From an uncultured Verrucomicrobiales bacterium (GTDB taxonomy: Bacteria > Verrucomicrobiota > Verrucomicrobiia > Verrucomicrobiales > Akkermansiaceae): a stretch of 35,420 bases of DNA. The notes under the pieces are model-generated. The model saw nothing but the letters and a program-made list of their open reading frames with translations. It made no database searches and was not told where the DNA came from. Shown piece after piece: positions 7,516 through 15,705 of the stretch. The DNA lies in NCBI GenBank assembly GCA_937928545.1, contig CALGJQ010000065.1:1-35420 (forward strand), in the 5' to 3' direction. The position numbers and the translations under genes were made by a program. Every line of letters begins with the position of its first letter. Within the stretch, counting starts at the first letter, position 1.

Positions 7516-9812
7516 GCATTAGTGAATTTAGCGAGAAATTGCTCAACCCCAGCAAGCCTCTCCGCGTCCATTTGATTGGAGTTGCGGGTTCAGGAATGAG
7601 TGGTTTGGCGCGCTTGTTGATCCAAATGGGTCATAAAGTGAGTGGCTCAGATCGAGTGACTTCAGGAGAGACGGAGCGCCTTCGTGATCTTGGACTTGAT
7701 TTCTCGTCGCCGCATTCTGCGGAGGCGGTGAAGGATGCCGATGCGGTTATCTATTCCTCAGCGATTCGTGAAAATAACCCCGCCTTGGCAGCAGCGATAG
7801 AGCATGGGATTTCCACTTTCCGTCGGGCGGAGTGCCTTGCAGCGATCCTTCATACTAAAGATGGCGTCATTGTTTCGGGAACCCATGGGAAGACGACGAC
7901 TTCCTCGATGATTGCGCACATTTTACGTCAGAGTGAAAGTCAGCCCTGCCATTATGTGGGGGCGGAGATTCCGGTCTTGGGATCGAACGCGGAGTGGAAC
8001 GAGGATGGACAGTATCTTGTTGCGGAAGGTGATGAATCTGATGGCACCTTGGCTCTTTATCGGCCGAAGCACAGCATCGTCTTGAACGTAGAGGAAGAGC
8101 ATCTCGACCACTACACGCGTGGGATCGAGCAGATTCGCGAAGTTTTCAATACGCTCCTCGATCAGACTACGGGTTCGATTGTTTACTGTCGTGAGTGTCC
8201 CGAAGCGAGGGCAATGTGCTCGGTGCGTGATAATACTGTTTCATACGGGTGGGAGGATGCTGATTGGACCGCGACGGATCTTTCGGAGCAAGTGGGAACG
8301 GTGAGTTTTACGGTGAATCATGAGGGGCAAAAATTAGGCAGAGTGCAGCTGGGAATTCCGGGTCGTCATAATGTTCTCAATGCCTTGGGTGCAATTGCGA
8401 CGGCGACAGAGTGTGGGATTGATTTCTCTTTCATGAATCGGGCCTTGGGTTCCTTTGCGGGAGCCAAGCGGAGATTTGAGACCAAGCATCTCAGTAAGCG
8501 GTATCGGATTGTTGATGACTATGGTCATCATCCCACCGAAGTGGCGGCGACCTTACAGACAGCGCGGAGCTATGATCCCAAGCGAGTAGTCATCCTCTTC
8601 CAGCCTCACCGTTATAGCAGAACGCAAAAGCTTGCGGATGACTTTGGGAAAGCTCTACAAGCAGCTGATTTGGTCTTTGTCACGAGTGTTTACGCCGCGA
8701 GTGAAGATCCCATTGAAGGGGTGAGTGGGCAGACCATCGTCGATGCGATCGAAGCGAATGGTGCGACCAAGGCGCTCTATCTTCCCGACTTAGACACGGC
8801 TCATCATAAGGTGGGGAACGCCCTGCAAGAGGGTGATCTCTTTTTAACTCTTGGTGCGGGTAATGTTCACGAGGCAGGAAACCGGCTCATTCGTGATCTT
8901 AAGGTCCTTGAAGAAATCAAATCGGATACAGGGATTGAGAAGATCAAGCTTTATGAGCCGATGGCTCGGCATAGTACGATACGCGTCGGAGGTCCGGCGC
9001 AATTTTGGATCGAGCCTTCAGAGTTTGAGCAGTTTGCGGAGGCGGTGACTTTTTGTAAGGCGCGTGGGATTCCAGTTCGGATTGTTGGGCGCGGGTCAAA
9101 TCTCCTTGTTCGTGATGGTGGGATTCGCGGGGCGGTGATTCATCCAACCGGTGGTGCGTTTACTCAAATTCTTGCCGAGAATGAGACGATTACGGCTGGA
9201 GCTGGCGTGCGTTTTAAAAAGGTCGCCAGTGTGGCCCGAGAGAATGAGATTGGTGGTTTTGAGTGGATGGAGGGGATTCCTGGAAATGTCGGAGGGGGGC
9301 TGCGGATGAATGCCGGGGCGATGGGTGTGGAAACTTTTGATCAGGTGGTTCGTGTGACCTTTCTCGATGAGGATGGAGAAATCAGGACTCGTGAGCGAAG
9401 TGAGATTGAGTCTTTCTATCGCAATGTTCCAGAGCTGCGCCGGAACTATGCCCTACAGGCGACCTTTAAAGGGGAGTCATCTAATCTCGAGGCGATTCAA
9501 GAGAAGCTCGATGAATCACGTCATCATCGCAATAGCACTCAGCCAAAAGCGGCAAGTGCCGGCTGTTGCTTCAAAAATCCGGAGGTCTGTGGTGCGGGTC
9601 AATTGATTGATGAATTGGGTCTCAAGGAAACGGGTGTCGGAAAGGCCGAAGTCTCATTGGAGCATGGAAATTTTATTGTGAATCGTGGCAAGGCGAAGGC
9701 CTCTGAGGTGCTCGCTTTGATTGAAAATATTAAGGCGAAAGCACTTGAGGAGCGAGGGGTGGAACTCGAAACCGAAGTGCAGATTCTCGGGGAAGAGGAA
9801 GTTGTCTTTTAG
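7512..9812 (+). CDS. murC/murB: MurC-MurB fusion (UDP-MurNAc:L-Ala ligase / UDP-enolpyruvyl-GlcNAc reductase)
   Basis: One 766-residue protein carries two consecutive enzymes of peptidoglycan precursor synthesis. Residues 1-470 are MurC: the dinucleotide-like GVAGSGMSGLARL (24-36), the ATP loop GTHGKTTT (123-130), EGDESDGTL, and DDYGHHPTEV. Residues 475-766 are MurB: RVGGPA, VGRGSNLLVRDGG, the FAD-binding GIPGNVGGGLRMNAGAMG, RRNYAL, and the active-site AGCCFKNP (683-690) in which C685 replaces the serine of E. coli MurB. The junction (about 465-475) has no long linker. Such fusions are annotated in Verrucomicrobiota; they join non-adjacent positions of the pathway (MurB makes the MurC substrate), so channelling is possible. 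Confidence 0.95.
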   Translation: MSISEFSEKLLNPSKPLRVHLIGVAGSGMSGLARLLIQMGHKVSGSDRVTSGETERLRDLGLDFSSPHSAEAVKDADAVIYSSAIRENNPALAAAIEHGISTFRRAECLAAILHTKDGVIVSGTHGKTTTSSMIAHILRQSESQPCHYVGAEIPVLGSNAEWNEDGQYLVAEGDESDGTLALYRPKHSIVLNVEEEHLDHYTRGIEQIREVFNTLLDQTTGSIVYCRECPEARAMCSVRDNTVSYGWEDADWTATDLSEQVGTVSFTVNHEGQKLGRVQLGIPGRHNVLNALGAIATATECGIDFSFMNRALGSFAGAKRRFETKHLSKRYRIVDDYGHHPTEVAATLQTARSYDPKRVVILFQPHRYSRTQKLADDFGKALQAADLVFVTSVYAASEDPIEGVSGQTIVDAIEANGATKALYLPDLDTAHHKVGNALQEGDLFLTLGAGNVHEAGNRLIRDLKVLEEIKSDTGIEKIKLYEPMARHSTIRVGGPAQFWIEPSEFEQFAEAVTFCKARGIPVRIVGRGSNLLVRDGGIRGAVIHPTGGAFTQILAENETITAGAGVRFKKVASVARENEIGGFEWMEGIPGNVGGGLRMNAGAMGVETFDQVVRVTFLDEDGEIRTRERSEIESFYRNVPELRRNYALQATFKGESSNLEAIQEKLDESRHHRNSTQPKAASAGCCFKNPEVCGAGQLIDELGLKETGVGKAEVSLEHGNFIVNRGKAKASEVLALIENIKAKALEERGVELETEVQILGEEEVVF

Positions 9813-9818
9813 AAGATT

Positions 9819-9869
9819 GTCGCTTGTCTCATGGCTAAAGGGCTGGCTGACAAAGCGACCGTTCTTTTT
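9819..9869 (+). terminator. Terminator after murC-murB
   Basis: GTCGCTTGTC (9819-9828) pairs with GACAAAGCGAC (9849-9859), leaving one bulged A, across a 20-base loop. The stem is followed by CGTTCTTTTT. It begins 7 bases beyond the murC-murB stop and probably ends that operon. Confidence 0.6.
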
Positions 9870-10085
9870 ACAAACGACGATGCTGGGTGTAGTCTGATGA
9901 CGGGAACTGATTCCACTCAGCACTTCAAAAGAGATAAGTGAGTTTTTGGTTAAGCTTGAAAAGTGCGCGGCGCGATTTGGGGGGAGAAGACGGGCGGATT
10001 TTTTCTGCAATTACCTTTGAGAAACAGTCTGGAAATTGAGGGGCTAGCAGAATTTTCCGAATTCCTCTTTTTCCAGAGCATCGTG

Positions 10086-10120
10086 AAAAAAAAGCCGGAT
10101 GCTTTTTGGGCATCCGGCTT
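10086..10120 (-). terminator. Rho-independent terminator of the LamG protein gene
   Basis: An 11-bp perfect stem (10092-10102 with 10110-10120, GCCGGATGC core) closes a seven-base loop. Read on the minus strand it is followed by eight T, a textbook terminator 32 bases past the stop of the minus-strand LamG gene. Confidence 0.9.
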
Positions 10121-10152
10121 GAGAGTTTGATTTTAAGTTCCTGCAGAACGGG

Positions 10153-12603
10153 TTAGTTCGTTTCAACCCTAAAGAATATCTTGGAAACCCCTGGGTCAGG
10201 GTGAGGGAAGACTACCGTAGTGCTTCCGTCAGCACCTACGATGGGGCTAACGCTATCAACTTCATCCGAGAAATCAATGAGGTCGTTGGAGGTGAAGAGG
10301 CGATACGACCCGTTGAGGCGGGAGGTGAAAGTGAGCGAATAATGTCCACTGGCACCCACGTTGGGGTCGAACACGCAATCGGTGATTTTGAGGTCCGCAG
10401 AAGCTCCACTAGGAGTCATTGCTTCTCTCACTTGCGCCGGTGTGAGCGCGCTACCATAGATCTTCACTTCGTCCAATGAGCCGTTGAAACTTTGTCCCGG
10501 TGCTGGGTTTAAGTTTGAGTCGCGTCCGTGAGCTCCAATAATGACATTAAGGGCAGAATTGGCGATGTTATCTCCACCGGCTCGAGCTGTTTCGACACCA
10601 TCCACGAAGACCACCTTCTCGGTGCCGTCGTATTGCCAAGCAACGTGGGTCCATGTATTCGCGGGCACGGCCCCTGCATCGCTGATATCCTGGTTCGTGC
10701 CCCAGCCACCAAAGTGGATATTGGCAGGCGAGCTATCATCACGGATGCCATGGTGAAGCTGAGGGTTATCTCCACCGCCATCGTCTTGGCCAAAGACTAT
10801 GTGGTCTTCATCTCCTTCCGATCCAGCCCAGTTGATCCAAGCCATCGCAGTGTAGGTTCCATTTGCACCAAATCCTAAGTCATCGCCGGATATCCCAGTG
10901 GCGACATAGGCGTCGTTTGTATCGGAGCGGTTTCCAACAAAGGCGGTTCCAAAGGAGGCATCTTGACCGGGCCCGTAGGTCGCTGCACCTTGGAGAACTC
11001 CTGCGGTGGCGAGGGTGCCTAGGTTCTCGACTTCTGTCCCGTTATCCACATCGAAGGTGTAGTAAAGGAGAGGGTCAGGAAGCTGTCGAACAGCTGGCTT
11101 GCTATTCGGATCATTCGGATCGGTGGACGCGGTGAGTTCTTCGAGATCGGAGAACAAATCTCCATCCGTATCCCTCATAGTTGGATCCGTCATGTGCGTA
11201 TTTACTTCATCGCCATCACTGAGGGTGTCTCCATCGGTATCAATAACCAGAGGGTCTGATGAGTAGGTATTGACCTCAGGACCATCATTTACGCCATCCA
11301 TATCGGTGTCAGGCACTTGCGGGTCGGTTCCGGCTTCAAATTCGGAAACATTGTCTAGCTGATCAGTGTCAGGATCAAGAAGGCTGTCGTCGATATTTGG
11401 ATCCAGCATGTTTGTGATTTCGTATCCATCGGGTATGGCGTCGCCATCAGTGTCTGGGAGATTCGGGTTCGAGCCGGTCATGGTGGCACCGTTGTTGGTC
11501 CCTCCCGTATCTTCCACGTTGTCATCCAGCCCATCGTTATCAGAGTCAACTTTGTTAGGGTTGGTGCCGGTATTGGTGGCATCGACAAACATGCCCGTGT
11601 TGGTCTCGATGTCATCGGTAAGGGTGTCGCCGTCCGAATCATCATTAACTGGGGAAGTGCTGTTACTGCCGTCGTTGTACTCGTCGAAGTTGGACACGGT
11701 GTCCCCATCGGGGTCTCCCCCAGGTCCATTGTCGATATTGCCAGTGCCGGGATCAGTAGGATCGAGGCCGTGGAGAATTTCCCATTCATCTGGGAGGCCG
11801 TCGCCATCCCCATCGGTCACGACAAAAAGGGTTGAGAGGGGGTTGCCAGCGACACCTGCATCGTAGATTTGGGTGACTTCCGCAGCAGTGAGAGCGCGGT
11901 CCCACATTCCGATGTCATCAATCAGGCCATTCCACTCGCGTCCATTGGTTGGGTTACAGCCGATACAGAGGAGGTTTTCTCCGTTTTCGCTGATCTCTCC
12001 AGTTCCTCCCGATGCTTCAAGAACACCATCGAGGAAGATTTGGGTTGCGCTGCCTTCTGTGGTTACGACGATGTGGTGCCATGTGGCATCTCCTGCCGGG
12101 CCAGTTCCAACGGTAGAAGTCGTCTCAATATCAGATTTAGAGCCGCCGCCAGCATAGGCCATCGGTATGGGGTTGAGGTCTGAGCGAACGGCAATCCGGT
12201 AATCGGCTTCCTCACCGTGGGCGATGAGAGCTTGCCAGACGGTATCGCGGTTATTCAAGAGAAACCAAGCTGAAATGGTGAGGTCGGCACCGGAGCGGTC
12301 GATGTCATTGGTCCCGGAGTCGGGATCTGCGATGGTGATATTGTTCCCACCTCCGCCTGGGAAGTTTCCGGCGTTACCAAATCCCGTTGACATTCCGGGG
12401 ACGAAACTCACGGAGCCATTTACCATGCCATCGTCTGCGGAGGTACTTCCAGATCCCGGAATTGCTTCCGCGACGTCGGTTGCGTCTCCTTCGAGGGGCC
12501 AGTAGTTGATAAGACCGCCCGCTAATTGGGCCTGCGCTGAGAGTGATGAGAGGAGAATCCCGCCCAGCGTCAGCAGAGATTTCCTGATTTTGTGTGTGCT
12601 CAT
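10153..12603 (-). CDS. Secreted LamG / thrombospondin type 3 repeat protein
   Basis: An 816-residue exported protein. A signal peptide (1-26, ending SAQA) leads into a LamG/concanavalin-like domain (about 27-250, with ADLTISAWFLLNNRD, WHHIVVT, IFLDG and the closing LIDDIGMWDRALTAAEV). Next come nine or so calcium-binding thrombospondin type 3 repeats (about 260-500, DGDGDGLPDEWE, DSDGDTLTDD, DTDGDTLSDGDE and variants), a second LamG domain (about 510-735, TAMAWINWAG, WTHVAWQYDG, FNGSLDEVKIYGSALTPAQVREAM), and a C-terminal beta-rich module (740-816). There is no PEP-CTERM motif, so it is probably released or anchored through the C-terminal module. It may bind polysaccharide or act in adhesion; the ligand is unknown. 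It has its own terminator and stands alone. Confidence 0.85.
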   Translation of the reverse strand: MSTHKIRKSLLTLGGILLSSLSAQAQLAGGLINYWPLEGDATDVAEAIPGSGSTSADDGMVNGSVSFVPGMSTGFGNAGNFPGGGGNNITIADPDSGTNDIDRSGADLTISAWFLLNNRDTVWQALIAHGEEADYRIAVRSDLNPIPMAYAGGGSKSDIETTSTVGTGPAGDATWHHIVVTTEGSATQIFLDGVLEASGGTGEISENGENLLCIGCNPTNGREWNGLIDDIGMWDRALTAAEVTQIYDAGVAGNPLSTLFVVTDGDGDGLPDEWEILHGLDPTDPGTGNIDNGPGGDPDGDTVSNFDEYNDGSNSTSPVNDDSDGDTLTDDIETNTGMFVDATNTGTNPNKVDSDNDGLDDNVEDTGGTNNGATMTGSNPNLPDTDGDAIPDGYEITNMLDPNIDDSLLDPDTDQLDNVSEFEAGTDPQVPDTDMDGVNDGPEVNTYSSDPLVIDTDGDTLSDGDEVNTHMTDPTMRDTDGDLFSDLEELTASTDPNDPNSKPAVRQLPDPLLYYTFDVDNGTEVENLGTLATAGVLQGAATYGPGQDASFGTAFVGNRSDTNDAYVATGISGDDLGFGANGTYTAMAWINWAGSEGDEDHIVFGQDDGGGDNPQLHHGIRDDSSPANIHFGGWGTNQDISDAGAVPANTWTHVAWQYDGTEKVVFVDGVETARAGGDNIANSALNVIIGAHGRDSNLNPAPGQSFNGSLDEVKIYGSALTPAQVREAMTPSGASADLKITDCVFDPNVGASGHYSLTFTSRLNGSYRLFTSNDLIDFSDEVDSVSPIVGADGSTTVVFPHPDPGVSKIFFRVETN

Positions 12604-12654
12604 GGTAACAATACCAGTAGCACATCTTTGAGAATCCTCTCCAACAAAAAGTCA

Positions 12655-12674
12655 AGAATTTGGCTGGAAATTCT
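12655..12674. promoter_or_regulatory. Dyad between divergent genes
   Basis: AGAATTT and AAATTCT flank six bases, a perfect 7-bp inverted repeat in the 119-bp divergent spacer between the LamG protein and the SGNH-like hydrolase genes. It could be an operator for either gene. No regulator gene is adjacent, so this is only positional. Confidence 0.3.
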
Positions 12675-12722
12675 CCTTCTTTACGGAATGAATGGGTTTC
12701 ATTTTAGTGAACTGTCTTTTCA

Positions 12723-13484
12723 ATGAAACCGATTCTTTTTTTGCTCATGGCGTTCTTCCAGATCGCAGATTCTAAGGAAATCGAGTGGAAACGGCCGGTA
12801 ATCATTGGGGCGAGTTTGTCTGATGGATTTAGCCTTCGTGATTTTGGGCTTCCTTTTGTGTCCCGTCGATCGAAGCGATTGGGGCTTCATCACCATCTGA
12901 AAGCGAATCTGAGTGAGAAACACGGACGGATTCTGAATTTGGGTTCCAATTGGACTTTTTTAGCAACGGAAGCCAAAGGGAAATATCAGGTTAAGAAAGC
13001 TCGCGATGCGGAAGCCACCGTGGTTTTTGCGATTGATTACCTTTTTTGGTATCTTAGTGCCGAAGCTAAGCAGCGCGGGCGAGGGTTCCGGGAGATGAGT
13101 CGCTTGGAATTTTTTGAAGTGGGTCTGGCTCATTTAGCCACACTCAAATGCCCGGTGGTGGTGGGGAATGTTCCTGATGCGGGGAGCTCGGTGGGGAAGG
13201 TTCTTTCTCGTGAGCAATATGCGGGCACGGAAACGATTGCAAAAGCCAATGCGCGCCTTGCTGTTTGGCTCAAAGAGCATCCGAATATGGCGCTCCTTGA
13301 TCTACATCATTTCCATCGGCTGGCTTCCACGAACCAAGAGATGGAAATCCTAGGCCAGACGATTCCAGAAGGGCAAACCCAAGGTCTTTATCTTCAGAGG
13401 GATCTCCTCCATCCAACTTCGACGGGTGCGACTACGATTGTGAAAGTGGCCCTCGATGTTCTTGAGAAGCACGCGAAAAACTAG
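12723..13484 (+). CDS. SGNH/GDSL-like hydrolase, probably exported
   Basis: This 253-residue protein starts with a signal-like hydrophobic segment (MKPILFLLMAFFQIADS). The block I motif is IIGASLSDGF (28-36), with S31 as the likely nucleophile, and the block V motif DLLHPTSTGA carries D227 and H230, the usual catalytic Asp and His. The Gly and Asn blocks are not obvious: the region where GxND is expected reads FAIDYLFWYL, so the oxyanion hole is atypical. Family members are esterases, lipases or polysaccharide deacetylases; the substrate is unknown. ATG at 12723 was taken as start. The gene ends four bases before the stop of the convergent DUF533-like gene. Confidence 0.7.
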   Translation: MKPILFLLMAFFQIADSKEIEWKRPVIIGASLSDGFSLRDFGLPFVSRRSKRLGLHHHLKANLSEKHGRILNLGSNWTFLATEAKGKYQVKKARDAEATVVFAIDYLFWYLSAEAKQRGRGFREMSRLEFFEVGLAHLATLKCPVVVGNVPDAGSSVGKVLSREQYAGTETIAKANARLAVWLKEHPNMALLDLHHFHRLASTNQEMEILGQTIPEGQTQGLYLQRDLLHPTSTGATTIVKVALDVLEKHAKN

Positions 13485-13488
13485 GTGC

Positions 13489-14124
13489 TTATGCAAAGAT
13501 GCAGGGCGCGCCGTGCTGCTCGTGAATGGCGTTGCAGGTTCTAGGGTCTAGCTCGAGACCAGAGCAGAGACGTCCGAGATAGGCGGCTTCGCGGAGGGTG
13601 TCGACTTTGATCGCTAAGACGGAAAAGGCATAAACGCGCTCGGCAAGATGCGGCGGGACGGTGTCACAGTAATGCTCTAGATCGAGCGGGGCAGCGAGTT
13701 CACGGCGAACGAAATCAATCTCCTCGCGGCCGACGTCTCCGATGCGTTTTAAGATGTTGTCTTGTTCGGCGCGGTCGATTTCGCCATCGACTTTGACGGC
13801 ATTGCACATGGCGCGGATGAGAGTGGCGGCATCATCATTTTCATGGTCACAATGTGGTTGGCGTCGACGACGAACTGGCTCGGCGTCTGGAATGAGCTCG
13901 CGAGAGGGTTGTCTCTTTTTGCCAATTCCCAAAAGTTCTTCAAGTTCGCTGGTGGCGGGGTTGGAATTTGAGGATCCGCGAGAGCTCTGCTTGCCGCGAC
14001 CGAGGACGGAGCCGAGGAGGTCTCCGAGATCACCACCGCCACTCCGCTTCTGGATCTTTTCAACGCGTTTGCTTTTGGTGGCATTCCCTCCAAGAATTCC
14101 CTTCAGGATATCGATTGTGTTCAT
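13489..14124 (-). CDS. TerB/DUF533-like protein
   Basis: The 211-residue protein has a Gly/Ser-rich basic N-terminal half (ILKGILGGN, GGGDLGDLLGSVLGRGK, LEELLGIGKKR) followed by an all-helical TerB-like domain from about residue 100 (DAATLIRAMCNAVKVDGEIDRAEQDNILKRIGD, then ERVYAFSVLAIKVDTLREAAYLGRLCSGLELDPRTCNAIHEQHG). The acidic DGEID segment is characteristic of TerB-type folds. This matches the YebE/DUF533 family, whose function is not established. No membrane helix is clear. It stands alone, convergent with the hydrolase gene. Confidence 0.75.
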   Translation of the reverse strand: MNTIDILKGILGGNATKSKRVEKIQKRSGGGDLGDLLGSVLGRGKQSSRGSSNSNPATSELEELLGIGKKRQPSRELIPDAEPVRRRRQPHCDHENDDAATLIRAMCNAVKVDGEIDRAEQDNILKRIGDVGREEIDFVRRELAAPLDLEHYCDTVPPHLAERVYAFSVLAIKVDTLREAAYLGRLCSGLELDPRTCNAIHEQHGAPCIFA

Positions 14125-14165
14125 ACTGTAGTGTCGGGAATTTGAGAGATTTGTAAAATGAGTTT

Positions 14166-15587
14166 TTACAAGGCGAGTAGATCATCCATTGAGATGAAGG
14201 TATCGAAGTAGTCGGCTTCTTTGACTCCTGGTGCGATTTGACCGGTGTGGACGAGGAAGGGGCGGACGCTGAGATCGGTCAGGCGGCCGAGGCGGCGGAC
14301 TTTTTCTTTCATCTCCTCGATGACTTTTGTGGTGATCTTGGCGCGGTATTTGACCTCGCCAAGGTAGAGAGTGGAGCGGGTGCGGATCATGACATCAATC
14401 TGGCAAGACTTCCGGCGTTTGGTGGCGGTTTGGAAGTAGGGGCCGGCGTTTTCGATGGGGGCCTTGATGCCGAGTTTTGCGATGAGGTGGGGGAGTTGGT
14501 TGAGGACGAGGTTTTCGAACTGGAGGCCGAAGATGGTATCGATCCCCTTGAAGTCACTGATTGTCTCGCGGGGAGCGATCCCTTTTTCGACGCGGTCGCG
14601 CTGCGGCTCGATGTATTTGAGATAGAAGCGGAGGTAGTTATCACTGATGCGGTAGCGCGGGTTGCGACCGGGGGTCATGGTGGTGGGCGAGTAGGCGAAG
14701 TCGCGGGTGAGGAAGCCGGAGAGTTCGAGATCCTCAAGATATTCGGTGATGACTCCGTTGGGGGCTTTACCGATTTTTTGGCAGACTTGGGTGAAGTTGA
14801 GGGGGGAGTCGATGAGAGCGTGGACGAGGTCGCGGCAGGAATCAGCACGGCGGGAGAAAATTTCTTGGAAGATCGTTTCGAAGTCTTGGAAGAGGATGCC
14901 GGATTCACGGAAGCAAAGAGCGGCGAGGTTTTCCTCCACCGGAATGCTGGGGTCGAGTTCTTCGAGGTAGCGAGGAATGCCACCGGTGACGGCGAGGAAT
15001 TTGAACTTTTCCATCGCGGAGACGGAGTCGGCCCGCTTGCCCCAGAATTGATTGCAGGCGGAGAGGGGGAGTTCGCCAAGGGTGAGGGTGTGGGAGATGC
15101 GACCGACGAAGGCGGTGTGGCGGAGGATGTTTTTTTCGATCCATGAGGAGACCGAGCCGCAGAGGACGAGGGCGAGATTTGGGTTCTTTTTGAATTGCTC
15201 GTCCCAGGCGATTTTAAGCCGCCCCGCGAAGTCGGGATCTCCTTGGCCCATCCATGAGATTTCATCGAGGAGGATGAGGATCTTGCCCGATTTGCACTGG
15301 CTGGCGAGGAGCTGGAAGGCATCACTCCAATTCGAAAGGGGGAGAGCGGGGAAGGAGAGTTCTTGGCTGAGGGTCTTGCTGAAGTGGTCGAGCTGGGCTT
15401 GGTGGTCGATGCCTTCTCGGGGCGCAAGTCCTTGGAAGCGGAGGAACTTTGGGAACTTTTTGCCGAGTTCCTCAACGAGGCGGCTTTTGCCCACTCGGCG
15501 GCGTCCACGACATACGATCAGGGTCGCTCGCCGGGGTTTGGTTGAGGCGATGATCTCCTCGAGTTCCCTTTTACGACCAACAAACAT
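14166..15587 (-). CDS. AAA-type ATPase with DUF234/nuclease-like C-terminus
   Basis: This 473-residue protein opens with FVGRKRELEEI and a Walker A GRRRVGKS (28-35); Walker B is ILILLDEISWMG (about 103-114), followed by the sensor-like LVLCGSVSSWIEKN. A winged-helix region (about 250-320) and a C-terminal PD-(D/E)xK-like core (QIDVMIRTRSTLYLGEVKYR, D...E-x-K) follow. This is the layout of the archaeal-type ATPase family with a DUF234 end, common in bacteria and archaea, often patchily distributed and of unknown role (suggested links to defence or toxin-antitoxin behaviour are not proven). ATG at 15587 follows the conserved MFVGRKRE start. Paired 21-bp repeats lie just upstream and may be autoregulatory. 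Confidence 0.85.
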   Translation of the reverse strand: MFVGRKRELEEIIASTKPRRATLIVCRGRRRVGKSRLVEELGKKFPKFLRFQGLAPREGIDHQAQLDHFSKTLSQELSFPALPLSNWSDAFQLLASQCKSGKILILLDEISWMGQGDPDFAGRLKIAWDEQFKKNPNLALVLCGSVSSWIEKNILRHTAFVGRISHTLTLGELPLSACNQFWGKRADSVSAMEKFKFLAVTGGIPRYLEELDPSIPVEENLAALCFRESGILFQDFETIFQEIFSRRADSCRDLVHALIDSPLNFTQVCQKIGKAPNGVITEYLEDLELSGFLTRDFAYSPTTMTPGRNPRYRISDNYLRFYLKYIEPQRDRVEKGIAPRETISDFKGIDTIFGLQFENLVLNQLPHLIAKLGIKAPIENAGPYFQTATKRRKSCQIDVMIRTRSTLYLGEVKYRAKITTKVIEEMKEKVRRLGRLTDLSVRPFLVHTGQIAPGVKEADYFDTFISMDDLLAL

Positions 15588-15596
15588 AGGTGGGAA

Positions 15597-15617
15597 TGTC
15601 GAAAATTAGATGAGGTG
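15597..15617 (-). repeat. Upstream direct repeat, copy 1
   Basis: This 21-bp element (plus strand TGTCGAAAATTAGATGAG followed by GTG) lies 10 bases before the AAA ATPase start codon and matches the copy at 15651 at 19 of 21 bases. Position suggests an operator or promoter element controlling the ATPase gene. Confidence 0.6.
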
Positions 15618-15650
15618 AGTCAAGGTGGGAGAAATCTGAATAATGAGAAT

Positions 15651-15671
15651 TGTCGAAATTTAGATGAGATG
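15651..15671 (-). repeat. Upstream direct repeat, copy 2
   Basis: The second copy of the 21-bp element is centred 54 bases from the first, close to five helical turns, so a protein could contact both from one face. It differs from copy 1 at two positions only. It lies in the spacer between the AAA ATPase gene and mutS. Confidence 0.6.
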
Positions 15672-15705
15672 TTACGAGGCTTTTTGTATCTAAAAAACGA
15701 CATTT

